Shown piece by piece: positions 36,010-48,762 of a stretch of DNA of 64,000 bases (the first letter of the stretch is position 1; the number at the start of each line of letters is the position of its first letter). The DNA is taken from assembly GCF_011075055.1 (NCBI RefSeq), contig NC_058139.1, forward strand, positions 13,537,584 through 13,601,583, read 5' to 3'. The translations under genes and the position numbers were made by a program. This stretch comes from Mangifera indica (lineage: Eukaryota > Streptophyta > Magnoliopsida > Sapindales > Anacardiaceae). The notes beneath the pieces were generated by a model. The model had not been told where the DNA came from and made no database searches. It saw nothing but the letters and a program-made list of their open reading frames with translations.

Positions 36010-39000
36010 AATGAAGACACAAATTGAGACAAAGTCAAATTCAAATAAAAAAGTCAATAACCTTAGGGCTAGTGTCACACATTTAGACAATCACAGTTAT
36101 ATGCAGAAGTGATGATAATTGTGAAAGCAATAGGACTAGATAACTATGAGATGCATCATGCACTCCACATTAAAGGGCATAGTTACCCAGTTCAGTTTAA
36201 GTGTATAGAATGCACCACATATGTACTTGAGGTTAAGGTCATCTTTGGATGGTTAATTAACAATTCTAATAAGCTTATATGGTTAGGGAAAAAGTTTCTA
36301 CTAGAGGTTTTCCTTGTGATCAGGTCCCAATTAGTTAGTCCAATAAGTCATTTGGCATTTGTACAAGACACTATAGTAACTTTCACTAGGGTATTAAATA
36401 TATTGATTCCAGCTAAGGTCTCCCTAATTTTCATGGATGATTCAAGTCAAGCCATCAAGGTGTCATAATGTAACCATATTTAGCTTACAAATGGAATGCA
36501 AGTTTTATCGCTAGTTAATTTAATAGTTACGAATATTGAAAGGTCTCTACTTACTGAGTTTTACTTACTCATTTTCTTTCATGCGTTTTATAGGTAGAGG
36601 TGAGTAGTGGGGCGAAAAAAAGGATCTAACAGTCCAACGAGTAGCTGTGGGAAGGCGAAGGGGCTATTATATCATTTTAGTTTTTATAAGACATTCACCT
36701 ATTGTTATTACTATTAATGTTTTCAAAAACAGTGATTATTCATGTTTTATACAATTATTTTATATAAGAGATTTCCAGATGCTTAGTATTTACTAATTTT
36801 TAAATTATTAAAAGAGTTATTTCTTTGTTACATCACCTTTTTGCACGTTTTATGATTATGATCATGCATTAACAATTTTTTAATAGTTCAGTCATGCATG
36901 TCTCTTATAGTATATTTCTATCAGGGGTATATATTTAAAGATGAGTGCTATATGATTGTGTGAAATCTATCCTCAAAATGAATGTGCCACTATCAAAAAG
37001 CTTTCTTTTTCAATAGGGACACACAGACCTGTATAACTATATACATGGCTCTGTGTCATGATCTGGAAATCACACTTTATAATTTCTATGTTTTTATAGG
37101 CAAAACATTATCAATTTCTCACTTTCGATACACTGAGTTGGTCTCTAATCATCCTATTATCATGCTGGAGTATCAAAAATCCATAAAATTATGCCATTAA
37201 TTAAGCATTCTTTATCAACATGTATACACGCATGTATATTTTTTCCCAGCATAGTAGTTCAACCATAATATACTTTCTATATATTTATCAACACCATATA
37301 TCTCATTATTTCATGCTTTCAAACATATAAAAATCACCAAATGGAATCATCATTCTCGAAGTAATAACAAACTATCTTTAAGAGGGAAAATAAAATCAAC
37401 TACTTACTTTTCCTCTAAAGACTTGCTAATTCTTGACGTGGCAATAGAGATTTCAACAATTCTTCTCTTTTCCTTGTGATTTCGTGTTGCCTCTCAATAC
37501 TATTCACCTCTCAGTTTGACTACTGAACTAATATGTATAAAATTAACCTAAGTCATGCCTTATGCCTTTTTTTATTTTGCCTACTAAACACAACAAACGG
37601 TCATGTGACTCTTCATACGTAAGCATGCATGTCGGTACCTATTAATGGTAATTTATAAAATTTTCAGAAAAATTGTAACATCTCTAGTCTAATAGTTTGA
37701 CCCACTATCAAGATATTATACACTTTGGACACACAATTTATCATGGTTTTACTTTTTGGCTTTACGACCTAAAACATATCTTAATAGCTTAAAAAGCTCA
37801 TAGATGATTTAACTAGTTCAATATTCTCATCTCCAAGCAATGTGAGATTATAAACAGACACAACATCTCTCTTGTGCTTTGTCGATATAAGATTTGCCTA
37901 ATAATGTCCTCGTTGAGTTTACCCCACCATCACTTAAAGGGATACGTGAAGCCGCTTTAATACCATATGCCATATCTCTGGTCTAATAGTTTGATCCATA
38001 GTCAAGATATTATTCATGATAGACTATGTGTCTAAAATGGATAATATTTTGATAATGAGTTAGACTATTGGTCCAAGGATGTTACAGTATCTAACTTATT
38101 AATCAAACTATGTCAAAATAGGGATTTGACATCTTGACCATATAAGATTATAATTATGCAATTCACTCCCCATACCACTATCAAACTATAATCAAACTTG
38201 AGCCTACTACGAATCACCACACGTTACTGTAGGTAATCGTGACTAATGGTCCTACTACAAGCGGTGCAAAGAATATCTTATAGGTACCTCTTTATAACAA
38301 CCCTAAGACTTATACCACTAAGTATGATATGAATGCTAACTTAAGCTTCCTAGCTATGAGCTTATTATGTTTTTAGCTTTTTACTAAAGTAACTTAAGCT
38401 TTTGAGGCAGTATCTCATTCTATAGGTCTTACTCTTACCTTTGGAGTTTTCAGAATTCATCACTTATTCTCAATTAATCATACAACATAGCTAATGGCCA
38501 TTCCTTCCCTATAAATGTTTGTCCATTCTCTGCTCATGATGAACATACGTTCTTATTTTGATGAATATTCATTCATCATCTCTTTATGAATGTCTATTAC
38601 TTTTTGTCTTGCTCATTCATAGGCTTTAAGGGTATTCTAGTCATTTTATGCTTTGCATTACCATTCATTCCTAATAAATGTCTGCTTATGATGTTTTTTC
38701 AAATGAAGATGAATGATGAGTAGTATGTAAGCTAATTCATCCATCATCGTTCAAAAAATTACAGGCCATGAATGAATGTTCACTACCTCATGAGCAAATG
38801 TTCAGGATGTGTAAAATGTCATTTTCGGCATGTAATATTCGTTGGTCTTAGATGAATAAATGTTCATGACATCTGGAAAGCCTAAAATACACTATTTTTA
38901 TACTACAGTATGCTCTTCTCTACTCCATCAATTACACAAACATTCTAGCAACATTATAATACTTAAAACCATGCTAGAACATAACAACATATAACTAGTA

Positions 39001-41150
39001 CACGTATATAATGTATACACATGTTATATATATTTTAGTTCATTTAATATGGTTTTTTCAACTGTATCATAACATTAACAATATGCTTTATCAAATCCTT
39101 ATAATCAAGAATCCATGAAAATCAACAATAACTATACTTGGAAGCTCCATAATGTTGTATCAAAGGTTAGCCACGCATACGTATGTATATACATAACAAT
39201 AATCCTTATCTTCTGACATATATGAAACCATAACACAAATAAAGACATTCTAATGCAAAAAAATCAATCATCAAGGCATAGAATTCATAACTTCTAATAG
39301 TTTTAAGGCAACTCTTACTTTACTCTTGCAAAATCCAACAAACATTGAAGGTTGTCGATCTCTCTCTTTCTCTATGATTTTTACCTCAAAGACCTCACAA
39401 AAACCACTACCTGTGATGAGAAATAAAAGGGTTACAACTATTCTCTCTAGTGTACTTTTTCTTTAAGGTTGACATTTTCGTGCCTTTAGGTAAAAATTAT
39501 CCCCAAAATCATAATACGTGCAACTTTTAAAATGCAATTCCCATAACAAAATGAATGGGCGTTCCTCTTATGGGTGAATGTTCATTTGTTTTGCTTAAAA
39601 TTTTGTATATGGCTCTTATCGACCTACTGACATGGAGAGCTATGCATGAAAGTTCATGGGCTGACTAATATGGAAGCTATACATAAAATTAAATATTCTT
39701 GTCTTATTTTAGCTCATTTTGGTCCACGGTCAACATAAGTTGACTTATGACATTTAAAATAATTATTTTACCATTGATTTTTCCGGTGGGTGTTATAATA
39801 AGTATGATGTTAAAGGAAGTTAAGAATCTATTGAAGTTTCCATGCTTTCATGAGACATATGTGTAATGGCAAAAAAGGTTGACAATAAAGAAGAGTGATT
39901 AAACTTTCACAAAAAATCAATGCGATGTCAAAAAGTATAAAGAATGTGGTGAAGTTATTAGACTCTCATGCAACATTTGTGTGATGTCGATGAAATGTCA
40001 AACAATGAATAATGAAGCATAATGTCATCTAAAAAAAGAGTAGTTGAGAAGCCTTGATGATGAAGTTGTGTGAAAAAATTATGCTAAGATTAAGTTGTGG
40101 AATGCTAAGATTAAGTATAAGTTGTGTGCATTGTGGTGCTTAATAGGTTAACTACCTACTAAGTGTTTTCACACTCATTTTCCTTTGATTATTTTATAGA
40201 TAGGAGATAAGCATAGTAGGGCTTAAGGAGGAGATTAGGCCAGCTAACATGGATCGCATTAAAAGGGGCATATTTATTGCATTTTAGTTTATGTATTTGA
40301 TGTTCATAAAATATTACACTAGAAATGACACATATTCCTCTCATCACTACTCTAGTTAGCTTACCCTTTTGCACTTTAGTCGACACAATACTATTACTTA
40401 CAAAACAGGTAAGGAGGGTGAGTAAGTGATAATCATTTAGTAAATAGGATACTTTAATTATATTTTACTTAAATCTCCCTCTTACGTTCAGTTTAATCCA
40501 CCTAAACTTGGTCATCAAAAGTACACTTTCAACTCTTTACTTTGATAATATGGATTTTCTTAACTTATTAACTTAACTCAAGAAAACTTGTGGTATTAAA
40601 AACTAACTAGAGAGACTCTAAATTCTTGTACAGTTAACTATGATTCACTCAAGATCCTAATATAGGATGACTTTTTTACTTCTTAACATGTTCAAGTGAA
40701 AGCACTTATACCTAACTTATAACATGAAACTTTATACTAATCAAACTAGATCAAGACAAGTATTTGACACCTTGGCCATATGAGCTAAATAATATGCAAC
40801 CCCTATTCCTTACATCATTGAACATCAAGAACATGATTAAGCCCTACTATAGGCTAATATAAGCTAGTACAATTACAATGTCTTACTACAGACTACTATA
40901 CCATACTACAGTGATGTAGGAAGATTAGTCTCATAGGTGTCCCCTCGTATCAAACCTAGTGGACTTATTCACTATTGGAGGAAACTGGTTTCAAGTGTTT
41001 ATCAAATGAGATATGTTCACAACTGCACTTAAGTTAGGCTTGTATTGGCTTTCACCCTACTTGTTTTATTCTATTTCCCTTAACTACAGGGTTCCCTTTC
41101 CTTTTAATATGACTATGGATACTAGTATGTACCTTCTATGTCCTACTATC
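36010..41150. other. Intergenic sequence with LTR-like relics on both strands
   Basis: No gene was recognised. 36013-36620 resembles an LTR segment in + orientation (shared block with 24430-24490 on -). 38100-38290 and 40740-40920 share a - strand motif series (for example ggatttgacatcttg and tactaca clusters) resembling the LTRs of the chromovirus family in reverse. The 119-codon frame at 36109-36468 and the shorter ones have no recognisable domain. These are best read as old LTR debris. Confidence 0.35.
37674..38086. mobile_element. Short element with inverted ends TGTAACATC...GATGTTACA
   Basis: The first 50 or so bases (tgtaacatctctagtctaat) match the reverse complement of the last 50 (tgtaacatccttggaccaat). 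A second, direct copy of the left arm occurs at about 37970-38010. The interior contains gggatacgtgaagccgc. The ends resemble LTR-type TG..CA and also act as terminal inverted repeats. No matching target duplication (aaaat left, gtatc right). Non-coding; class uncertain (MITE or small LTR-derived element). Confidence 0.5.
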
Positions 41151-42215
41151 TGTAACACTTACAAGTATATCTTGAGGGTAAAATAGTCTTTATTCACAAG
41201 TTTATTTGTTGGTGAAGGATTAAATGTGAATTAAAAGTTAAAATAAAGATTTTAGATGACATACAATTATGTATAGTAAGGTCATGTCTATGTGTTGACA
41301 TCACATTAGTTAGATAAGGTGATTATGCTTGATTTTCAAATTTTAGTGACACATGACTGTGTGCCTGTGACATATGCCTTATATGTGTGTAACGTGTTTT
41401 CTGTCTTTTCAAAAGATACGATCACTGAGTTTGATGTATATTATTTTGCATTCACTAAATGCTCATTTTTCCCAAAAAAATAGAGATTGAGTCTGATATC
41501 CTAGTTATTTGTGGTAGTTCCAATGACCCAACTTTGATAAGAGAAGAGCTTGAGAGAATAGAGACTATTTGTACGCTTGTCATCTATAGAGTTAAGGTAA
41601 GTAGGACCTCTCATTGCCTTATGATTTGTATTGATGATTTGTGATTGTGATTATGATGCTAGTAAAATGTTATATTACATTTGAACTGAGAAAATTAATA
41701 AGGTAATAGGTCATGTTTTTATTAAGATCGCATGAGGATTGAATGTGTTGAAATATGATTTATTATGTTTGGTCACCTTGATCCATTATACTTTACATAT
41801 AAGAGTTCTCTCATGATGATGATGAATATGTTTATTGATGATGAGAATATGTTAATGAATGTTAATGCCAAGAACATTGATGTATATGTTATTGATCTAT
41901 ACCTATATGCAATTGTTTTGTGCTAATAAGTGTACTTGCATTACAAAAAAAGGAATGAATATTTTGATGGCCTTTCAGGCATGAGAAATCATAAGAGTGG
42001 TATGTTACGAATGCTATGAGAAAGGGATTTTACATATAGACCAAATTAGGGTTCAAGCTTGACTTTTTTATGTATTCTGGATTTGACATACAATTGTGTG
42101 ATATGGGACACATGATTATGTGCATGAAGCCTAAAATTTGATTGACGTTCTTTAGCGTTCCAATGATCATTATATGTCGTTGACTACTTAATAGTCAACT
42201 AAGGCACGTGGACTT

Positions 42216-42294
42216 TGTAATACCCTCAGATACTTTTTAGGGGTATTTGTGTCTTTTGGTCTTACTTTGAGACATTTCCAGTTTTAAATATGTG

Positions 42295-42354
<60 letters not shown>

Positions 42355-44470
42355 AGAGAAAAGTAAAAAAAAAAAGGCAATCTTACATTTTTTCATCATC
42401 TTCTCCATCTCTTCCAAAAAAGGCAACCTTCTTCATGCTTTTTTTTTTTTGTTTTTTGAAGGAAAGTGGATGATTTGAAGGGTTTGAAAGAAAAGTAAGG
42501 AAAGAAAAGAAGAGGAAACACTTTTGGAGCTTTAGTAACCAAAAGATCTCTTTCTTTTTCCCTTTTCCTATGTTTATATATATTGGATGCATGTTATATA
42601 AAGATGTTAGTGTGTTTTGGTGTTAATATAAGGTGAGTTTGGTGATCAAAGAAGGAAGACAAAAATGAGGGAGCCAATTTAGTAAATATTAGTTTAAAAT
42701 AAGGTAAGGGATATTATCTTTGATATGTTTTATGTTTTATGATTTTGGTTCCTTGAAACTATGTTATACATAATGATTTTGAAGTTGAGAAATGTTGTTT
42801 TGTCATTTGGGGTATCTATGTGTGTGATTTTGTTTATGGCAGAGAGTTGAATAATATTTATAATTTTACCACTAAATTCATCCCATGTTTTGGATGTCTT
42901 ATCTGATGAATCATGAGTTCTATTATAGCTTGTTGGAAAAGACTTTAAATCCTCTTTTCAATGATATATAGCTTGTTGAATTAGAGATCGTTTGGACTGT
43001 TAAATTACATGAACAAAAAAACTACCTTATCAATTAAATAGTAAAGATAGTTTTTTGCCACTAAATTCATCCCATGTTTTGGCTGCCTTATCTGATGAAT
43101 CATGAGTGCTATTATAGTTTATTGGAAAGATATTGGAATCCTCTTTTTAAAGATATATAACTTGTATGAATTAGAGACGGTTTGGACTTTTAAATATCAC
43201 ATGAACCAAAAAGACTATTTTACCCAAATAAACAGGAAATATAAGTTTTTGCCACTGAATTCATCCCACATTTTGACTACCTTATCGGATCAATCATGAG
43301 GGCTATTATAGTTTTTTGGAAATCTCTTCGAATCCTCTTTTCAACAATATATTGCTTGTATGAATTAGAGACCGTTTGGACTATTAAATTGTATGAACAA
43401 AAAGACTGCCCTACCAAATGAATAGTCTTGTGAACAGTATTTCACAGTTTTTGGAAAGAAAGAAAGAAAGAAAAGGAGGAGAAAAAGGAAAGGAAGAAAG
43501 AAAGAAAGGAAAGGAAAGAAAGGAGAGAAAAAGAAAAGAAGAAAGAGAAAAGAAAGAAAAGCAAGAAAAGGAATTTAGGGCTCAAGATTCAAGGGTCGTC
43601 CTAAGAGTATAGTCTGGTGAGTTATGGATAGTTTTATATGGAAGCAAGATTAGTAAGATTTAATGCACGCATGCATGCTATGAACTATGAGGGGGCATTT
43701 TATACTACACTGTCTACAATAGGGCACGTCCGTAGTAAGATATGTCTATAGTAGGACATAGACCTATAGTAAGGTCCATTCGCAGTAGAGCATACTCGTA
43801 GTATAACATAATTTAGATTCAAAAATGGTGTAGTGAGAGAAAGGAAGAGAGCTCGAGCTTAGAAAAGTTTCAAATCCCTATAGTTAGCTTCTAAAAGGAA
43901 TCAAATAAACATCATATGGGATAAAGTATGACCCAAATAGTAAAAAATGAACCAGATTATTCCCTCTATTTATTGTGGAGGTTATGTTATGAGGTTGAGT
44001 ACCAAGAGTGAGTTAGAACAAGAAAAGAGATAGTTTACTTAATTCTTTCCCCCTATTGAGTGTTTTTATCTCTCAGTTCTTTTTCTTTCATGAGTGTTGG
44101 TACTGGTGATCAAGATAGCTGCGAGGTAAGGTCAGGTCAATGAAGATAGACCTATATTAGGGCTGGTTACCTATGGTTTTTGTTACATACATATGATACT
44201 GTTGATTTTGACCCTATTCAGATAGTTGTATAGTTATATCTAGGGGCATGTATATGATTACTCCATGATCTTAGATGTTTTAGATGAGTTTTCATATAGG
44301 ATATATATATCTTTTGTTTGCTTCCAGGTTTTTAGTTTTCTTAGAAAAATTTCTAAATACTTTTAGTGATGCGTTCATTTTAAAGTATTTTAAAAAAAAA
44401 TAGACGTTTTGGATATTAATTCATAATATTTCTCTTTTGATGGGTAGCACTTCTGGGGAAAGATGTTACA
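42216..44470 (+). repeat. 5' LTR of chromovirus B
   Basis: It runs TGTAATACCCTC to AGATGTTACA. It has a (TA)n run (42296-42351), a single copy of the 445-bp unit (from about 42470), three 191-bp units (anchors 42879, 43068, 43262), a GA tract (43448-43572) and the short GTAGTAGGGCACG-like cluster (43710-43800). Confidence 0.9.
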
Positions 44471-44473
44471 AGT

Positions 44474-44485
44474 TGGTATCAGAGC
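44474..44485 (+). other. Primer binding site of chromovirus B, initiator tRNA-Met
   Basis: TGGTATCAGAGC, three bases after the LTR, the same as in copy A. Confidence 0.9.
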
Positions 44486-44649
44486 ATGATTTTGGGAACC
44501 CAAATAATGTTTTCAAAAACAAATGGAGTAATCTAAGTAACATAGAGATGGCATGCCCTTCAGCCACGCTGACCACCCTCACAGCCGATCACTACAAGTT
44601 AAGTTTTCACTTATACCTACTGAGTTTTATATGACTGATGTGTTCATTT

Positions 44650-45730
44650 TCAGGACCTATGAGTCGAACACTAGTAGATCCTTCTTAAAGGAGCCAGAGT
44701 GAAGGAGTAGCTCCCCAGGTACCCTTGGAGGCACTCAGTGCACATAATGTGTAAGAGATTTTCAGAAAGATGATAAGAAAGCATAAAGGTGCTCTTATGC
44801 AAAGAAGTGAGATGATACATACATCACTGACCTAGGGATATGATATGCTATGATGGAGGTTACTTCAGCATCTACAATGGACCTAGTGAGGAATCAACTG
44901 CATTTTATTTTTAACCTCTCCAGTATGCATTAACCTCAAAAATTTGATGGTGCAAAGGACCCAATAGGAGTTGAAGAGTGGTTAGAGTAGTAAATAGTGC
45001 AATAGTCGTATTTGTATAACCGATCAGAAAAGAGTGAGATATGCTATCTATCTTTTTAAGTCAGGAGCAAGAATATGGTGGAATTTAGTCAAAGAGACTA
45101 TCAATGTCTCAGAGATGACATGGTCTGAGTTCAAGCATTGATTTGAGGTAGAGTACAGAGGCACCGATGTTACTTGTATTAAGGCCTAAAAGTTTGTTAA
45201 TATAGTGTAGAGGATAGATTCAATAAAGGAATATTTTACAAAGTTCAATCAGTTGTCCCAGTATGTCCCTGAGATAGCTAGTATAGAGATAGGACATTTG
45301 TAGAAGTTTGCAAATAGGCTAGATCCAGAGATAGCCTGAGATGTTATGACAGGGTGCAGACACCCATGACTTATATAGAAGCCCTTGATAGAGCTTTGAG
45401 GGCAAAGGATTTTTTGAGAAGAAGGTTCAATCAAACTACCAGGTAAAAGGTTATACCCCATACTGTCATGTCAGTTACCCCAATGAGTAGTGGTTCAGCA
45501 TATAGAGACCCTCCTCCAAACTAAGACAGGAAGGGTAAATGACCTTTCTAGTCTAGAGGCATAAAAAAGAACTAGAAGAGTGGAAAGAAACAAAGAGGAC
45601 CTAAGATACCAGCTTAGCAAAAATATGGGAAACAACATAGAGAAGAGTGTCTAATAGGCCAAGTAGTTTGCTTTAGATGTCATTAGCTCAAACATATCAC
45701 TCGTTTTTGTACAGCTACCCCAATAAGAGT
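44650..45730 (+). pseudogene. Chromovirus B gag
   Basis: It aligns along its length with gag of copy A. It carries its own set of stops and indels, for example TGA at 45139-45141 where A has CGA; at 45121-45123 B keeps TGG where A has TAG. The knuckle region near 45670-45715 is recognisable by alignment. No ORF over about 70 codons survives. Confidence 0.7.
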
Positions 45731-45759
45731 AGAGCATCAGTAACATATAGGAGAGGCTA

Positions 45760-46400
45760 TAGCTAGAGTTTATACGATCACCCAAGGCCCAACAAAGGAT
45801 AACCCATCAGTAGTCACGAGTCAAATTCTCTAGCTTGGTACTCCTATTTATGTTTTAGTTGATTGTAGGGCTACTGATTGTTTTATAGCCAAGAGTTTGC
45901 TTAAGAGGTTAAAGTTACAACACGTAAGAATAGCCCAAAGGATTATGATTGAGTTCCTTGATAGAAGCTTAGTTATTAGTGAGATGATGCTACTAGGACA
46001 GAGTATTGTGATTTAGGGTCGATAATTACTAGTGGACCTAATTGTGTTTGAAATGTCAGATTTTGACATGATTTTAGGGATGAACTTTTTTGGGGAGATA
46101 CAGAGCTAAAATTGATTGTAAAAAGAAGAAAGTGAGATTTAACTTGGACTCTGGTGATTATTTGAGTTCGATGAGGGTCATATCCAAAGTTTGATGATCA
46201 ATATGTTAAAAGCCAGTAAAATATTAAAAAGGGGGTGTATAGGATATTTGGCTTATATAGTAAGCAAGGTTGAGTCAGACCTAACTATTGATGAGACACT
46301 AGTGGAATGACAGTTTCCATATATGTTTACGAGTGAGCTATCGAGATTAGCTCCTGAGCGAGAGGTTGAGTTTAGTATATAGTTAGCACCATGCACAATA
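45760..46400 (+). pseudogene. Chromovirus B protease
   Basis: Recognised by alignment with copy A: a VDCRATDCF-type active-site remnant near 45860-45890 and DMILGMNFF near 46065-46095, with a frame change there. Heavily interrupted. Confidence 0.65.
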
Positions 46401-46429
46401 CCTATTTCGAGAGCACCTTGTCGAATAGC

Positions 46430-47640
46430 CCTTGTCGAGTTACAAGAATTGAATAAATAGCTTCAAGAGTTACTAAATCATAGTTTTATCAGACCGAGCC
46501 ATTCTCCTTGAGGAGCTCTCATCTTATTTGTGAAAAAGAAAGACAGGTCTATGAGGATGTGCATTGATTATAGAGAGCTAAATAAAGTCATAGTTAAGAA
46601 TAAGTATCCATTACCCAGGATTGATGACTTATTTGATTAGTTGAGGAGATTCATGGTCTTCTTCAAGATAGATTTGAGATCTGGTTATCATTATATGATA
46701 GTGGTAGAGAAAGATATACCTAAGATAACTTTTTGAATGAGGTATGACCACTTTGAGTTTGTCGTGATACTGTTCGGATTAACAAATGCCCCTGCAGTAT
46801 TTATGGATTTGATGAACAGGGTATTCCACAATTGTTTGGATAAATTTATTATGATATTTATTGATGATATCTTGGAATATTCTTGTAGTCGAGAGGAGCA
46901 TGAACAACACTTGAGGTTTATCCTTCAGAGATTAAGAAAGAAACAATTGTATGTCAAATTCTCGAAATGCAAATTTTGGCTAGATAGAGTTACCTTTTTG
47001 GGGCATGTGATTTCAGTAGAGGGTATATCTATGGATCCTAGTAAGATTAAGACTATAGTTGAATGGTAGAGACCAAAGACAGTCAAGGAGGTTCATAGTT
47101 TCCTAGGTTTGGCAGGGTATTACCGGAGGTTTGTGGAGGGATTTGCCAGATTAGCTAGACCTCTCACAACTTTTACAAAGAAACTAATGTCGTTTCAATG
47201 GTTAGATGATTGTGAGGCAAACTTCTAAGAATTAAAAAGAAGATTAACTACTACTCCTATGTTAGCATTTCCAAATGAGGGAGTTGAGTACAATTTGTAC
47301 ATTGATGCCTCACATGATCGTTTAAGAGCAGTATTGATGTAGTGAGGCAAGGTGAGAACATACGCCTTAAGATAGTTGAAAGAATTCGAAACCCAATACC
47401 CTACTCATGATTTGGAGTTAGCAGCGGTAATTTTTTATTTGAAAATCTAGAGATACTATTTGTATAGGGTAAGATGTAATATTTATATTGACCATAAGAG
47501 CCTCAGATATTTCTTCACTCAGAAAGAGTTAAATATGAGCTAGAGGTGATAGCTTGAGTTAGTTAAAAACTACGACTATGATATTAAATACCATTTAGGC
47601 AAGGCTAATATGGTTGCAGATGCCCTTAGTAAAAACATGA
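46430..47640 (+). pseudogene. Chromovirus B reverse transcriptase and RNase H
   Basis: RT blocks: [51 protein letters not shown], and the catalytic FIDDIL (46858-46875) inside the open stretch 46737-47069. The thumb has [20 protein letters not shown] and SFLGLAGYYRRFVEGFARLA. The RNase H part has [34 protein letters not shown] and KYHLGKANMVADALSKN. All catalytic positions of RNase H are readable, but stops interrupt the frame repeatedly. Confidence 0.83.
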
Positions 47641-47699
47641 TGATATCAAAACTAATAGTCCAAAGAGAAATTTAGAGAGATATGAACCGAAAGCAAATT

Positions 47700-48440
47700 A
47701 AGTTTGTGATTGGAGCTTGTTGGTTGGATCATAAAGCTATATAGGTAGAAATGTTGCCCTTAGTAGAGTTTGTTTACAATAATAGCTACTAGACGATTAT
47801 TTAGATGGCACCTTATGAGATATTATATGGTAGAAGGTGTCGTTCTCTTTTTCACTAGGATGAGATAGGAGAGAGAGATATGTTATCCCGATCCCTTTGG
47901 CCCGAGTTGACCCAGAAAATGATTGATGATGTCTAACTAATCAGGCAGAATATAAAACAGGTCTAGGATCGACAAAAAAGCTATGCAGATCATTGACGTC
48001 GAGACTTGGAATTCAATGTAGGTGAATTTGTATTTGTAAAGGTTACTTCATTCAAGCATTTGATGAGATTCATAAAGAAAGGAAAGCTAGCTGCCAGATT
48101 TATTGGTCCATATGAGATAATTGAGAGAGTTGGTAAAGTGGCTTACAAATTGGTCTTATCAGCTAATATGGACCGTATTCATAATGTATTTCATGTCTCA
48201 TCTTTAAGGAAGTGATTTGGTGATCATTCCCAGGTTGTGAATATATATGATATTCAGTTATCAGAAGACCTTAGTTACGAAGAAAGACCGATTTAGATAC
48301 TTGACAGGAGAATTAAACAACCAAGGAACTGACAGATCCCTCTGGTAAAGGTCTTATAGAGAAACCAGAAGGTAGAAGAGACCACTTGGGAAATGGAGCA
48401 GACTATGAAAGAGAAGTATCCAGAGCTGTTTTTATGAATT
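47700..48440 (+). pseudogene. Chromovirus B integrase C-terminus with chromodomain
   Basis: The sequence jumps from the segment after RNase H (KFVIGAC) to the end of the integrase core (LDHKAI, VEMLPLVEFVYNNS), so the zinc motif and the first two catalytic positions are absent. The remainder has LYGRRCRS, FNVGEFVFVKVTSFKHLMRF, ARFIGPYEIIERVGKVAY and a chromodomain segment (QIPLVKVL, KVEETTWEMEQTMKEKYPEL, about 48330-48430). Confidence 0.8.
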
Positions 48441-48473
48441 CCGAGGACGAAATTCTTATAATGAGGGAAGAGT

Positions 48474-48660
48474 TGTAATACCTTCAAGTATGTTCCAAAA
48501 ACATTTGTGTTTTTTGGTCCTACTTTGAGACATTTCCAATTTTAAATGTGTATGTTGAAATATGTGTGTGTGTGTGTGTGTTATATACAAAGCAATTACA
48601 AAAGAAAAACAAAGATATATTAAAAAGTATGTATATATATATATATTAATATATTAAAAA

Positions 48661-48692
<32 letters not shown>

Positions 48693-48706
48693 TAATATAT
48701 TAAAAA

Positions 48707-48762
<56 letters not shown>

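Noticed and set aside
36109..36468. 119-codon + frame as a gene
   Set aside because: No domain or start context. It lies in LTR-like debris related to 23.7-24.5 kb on -.
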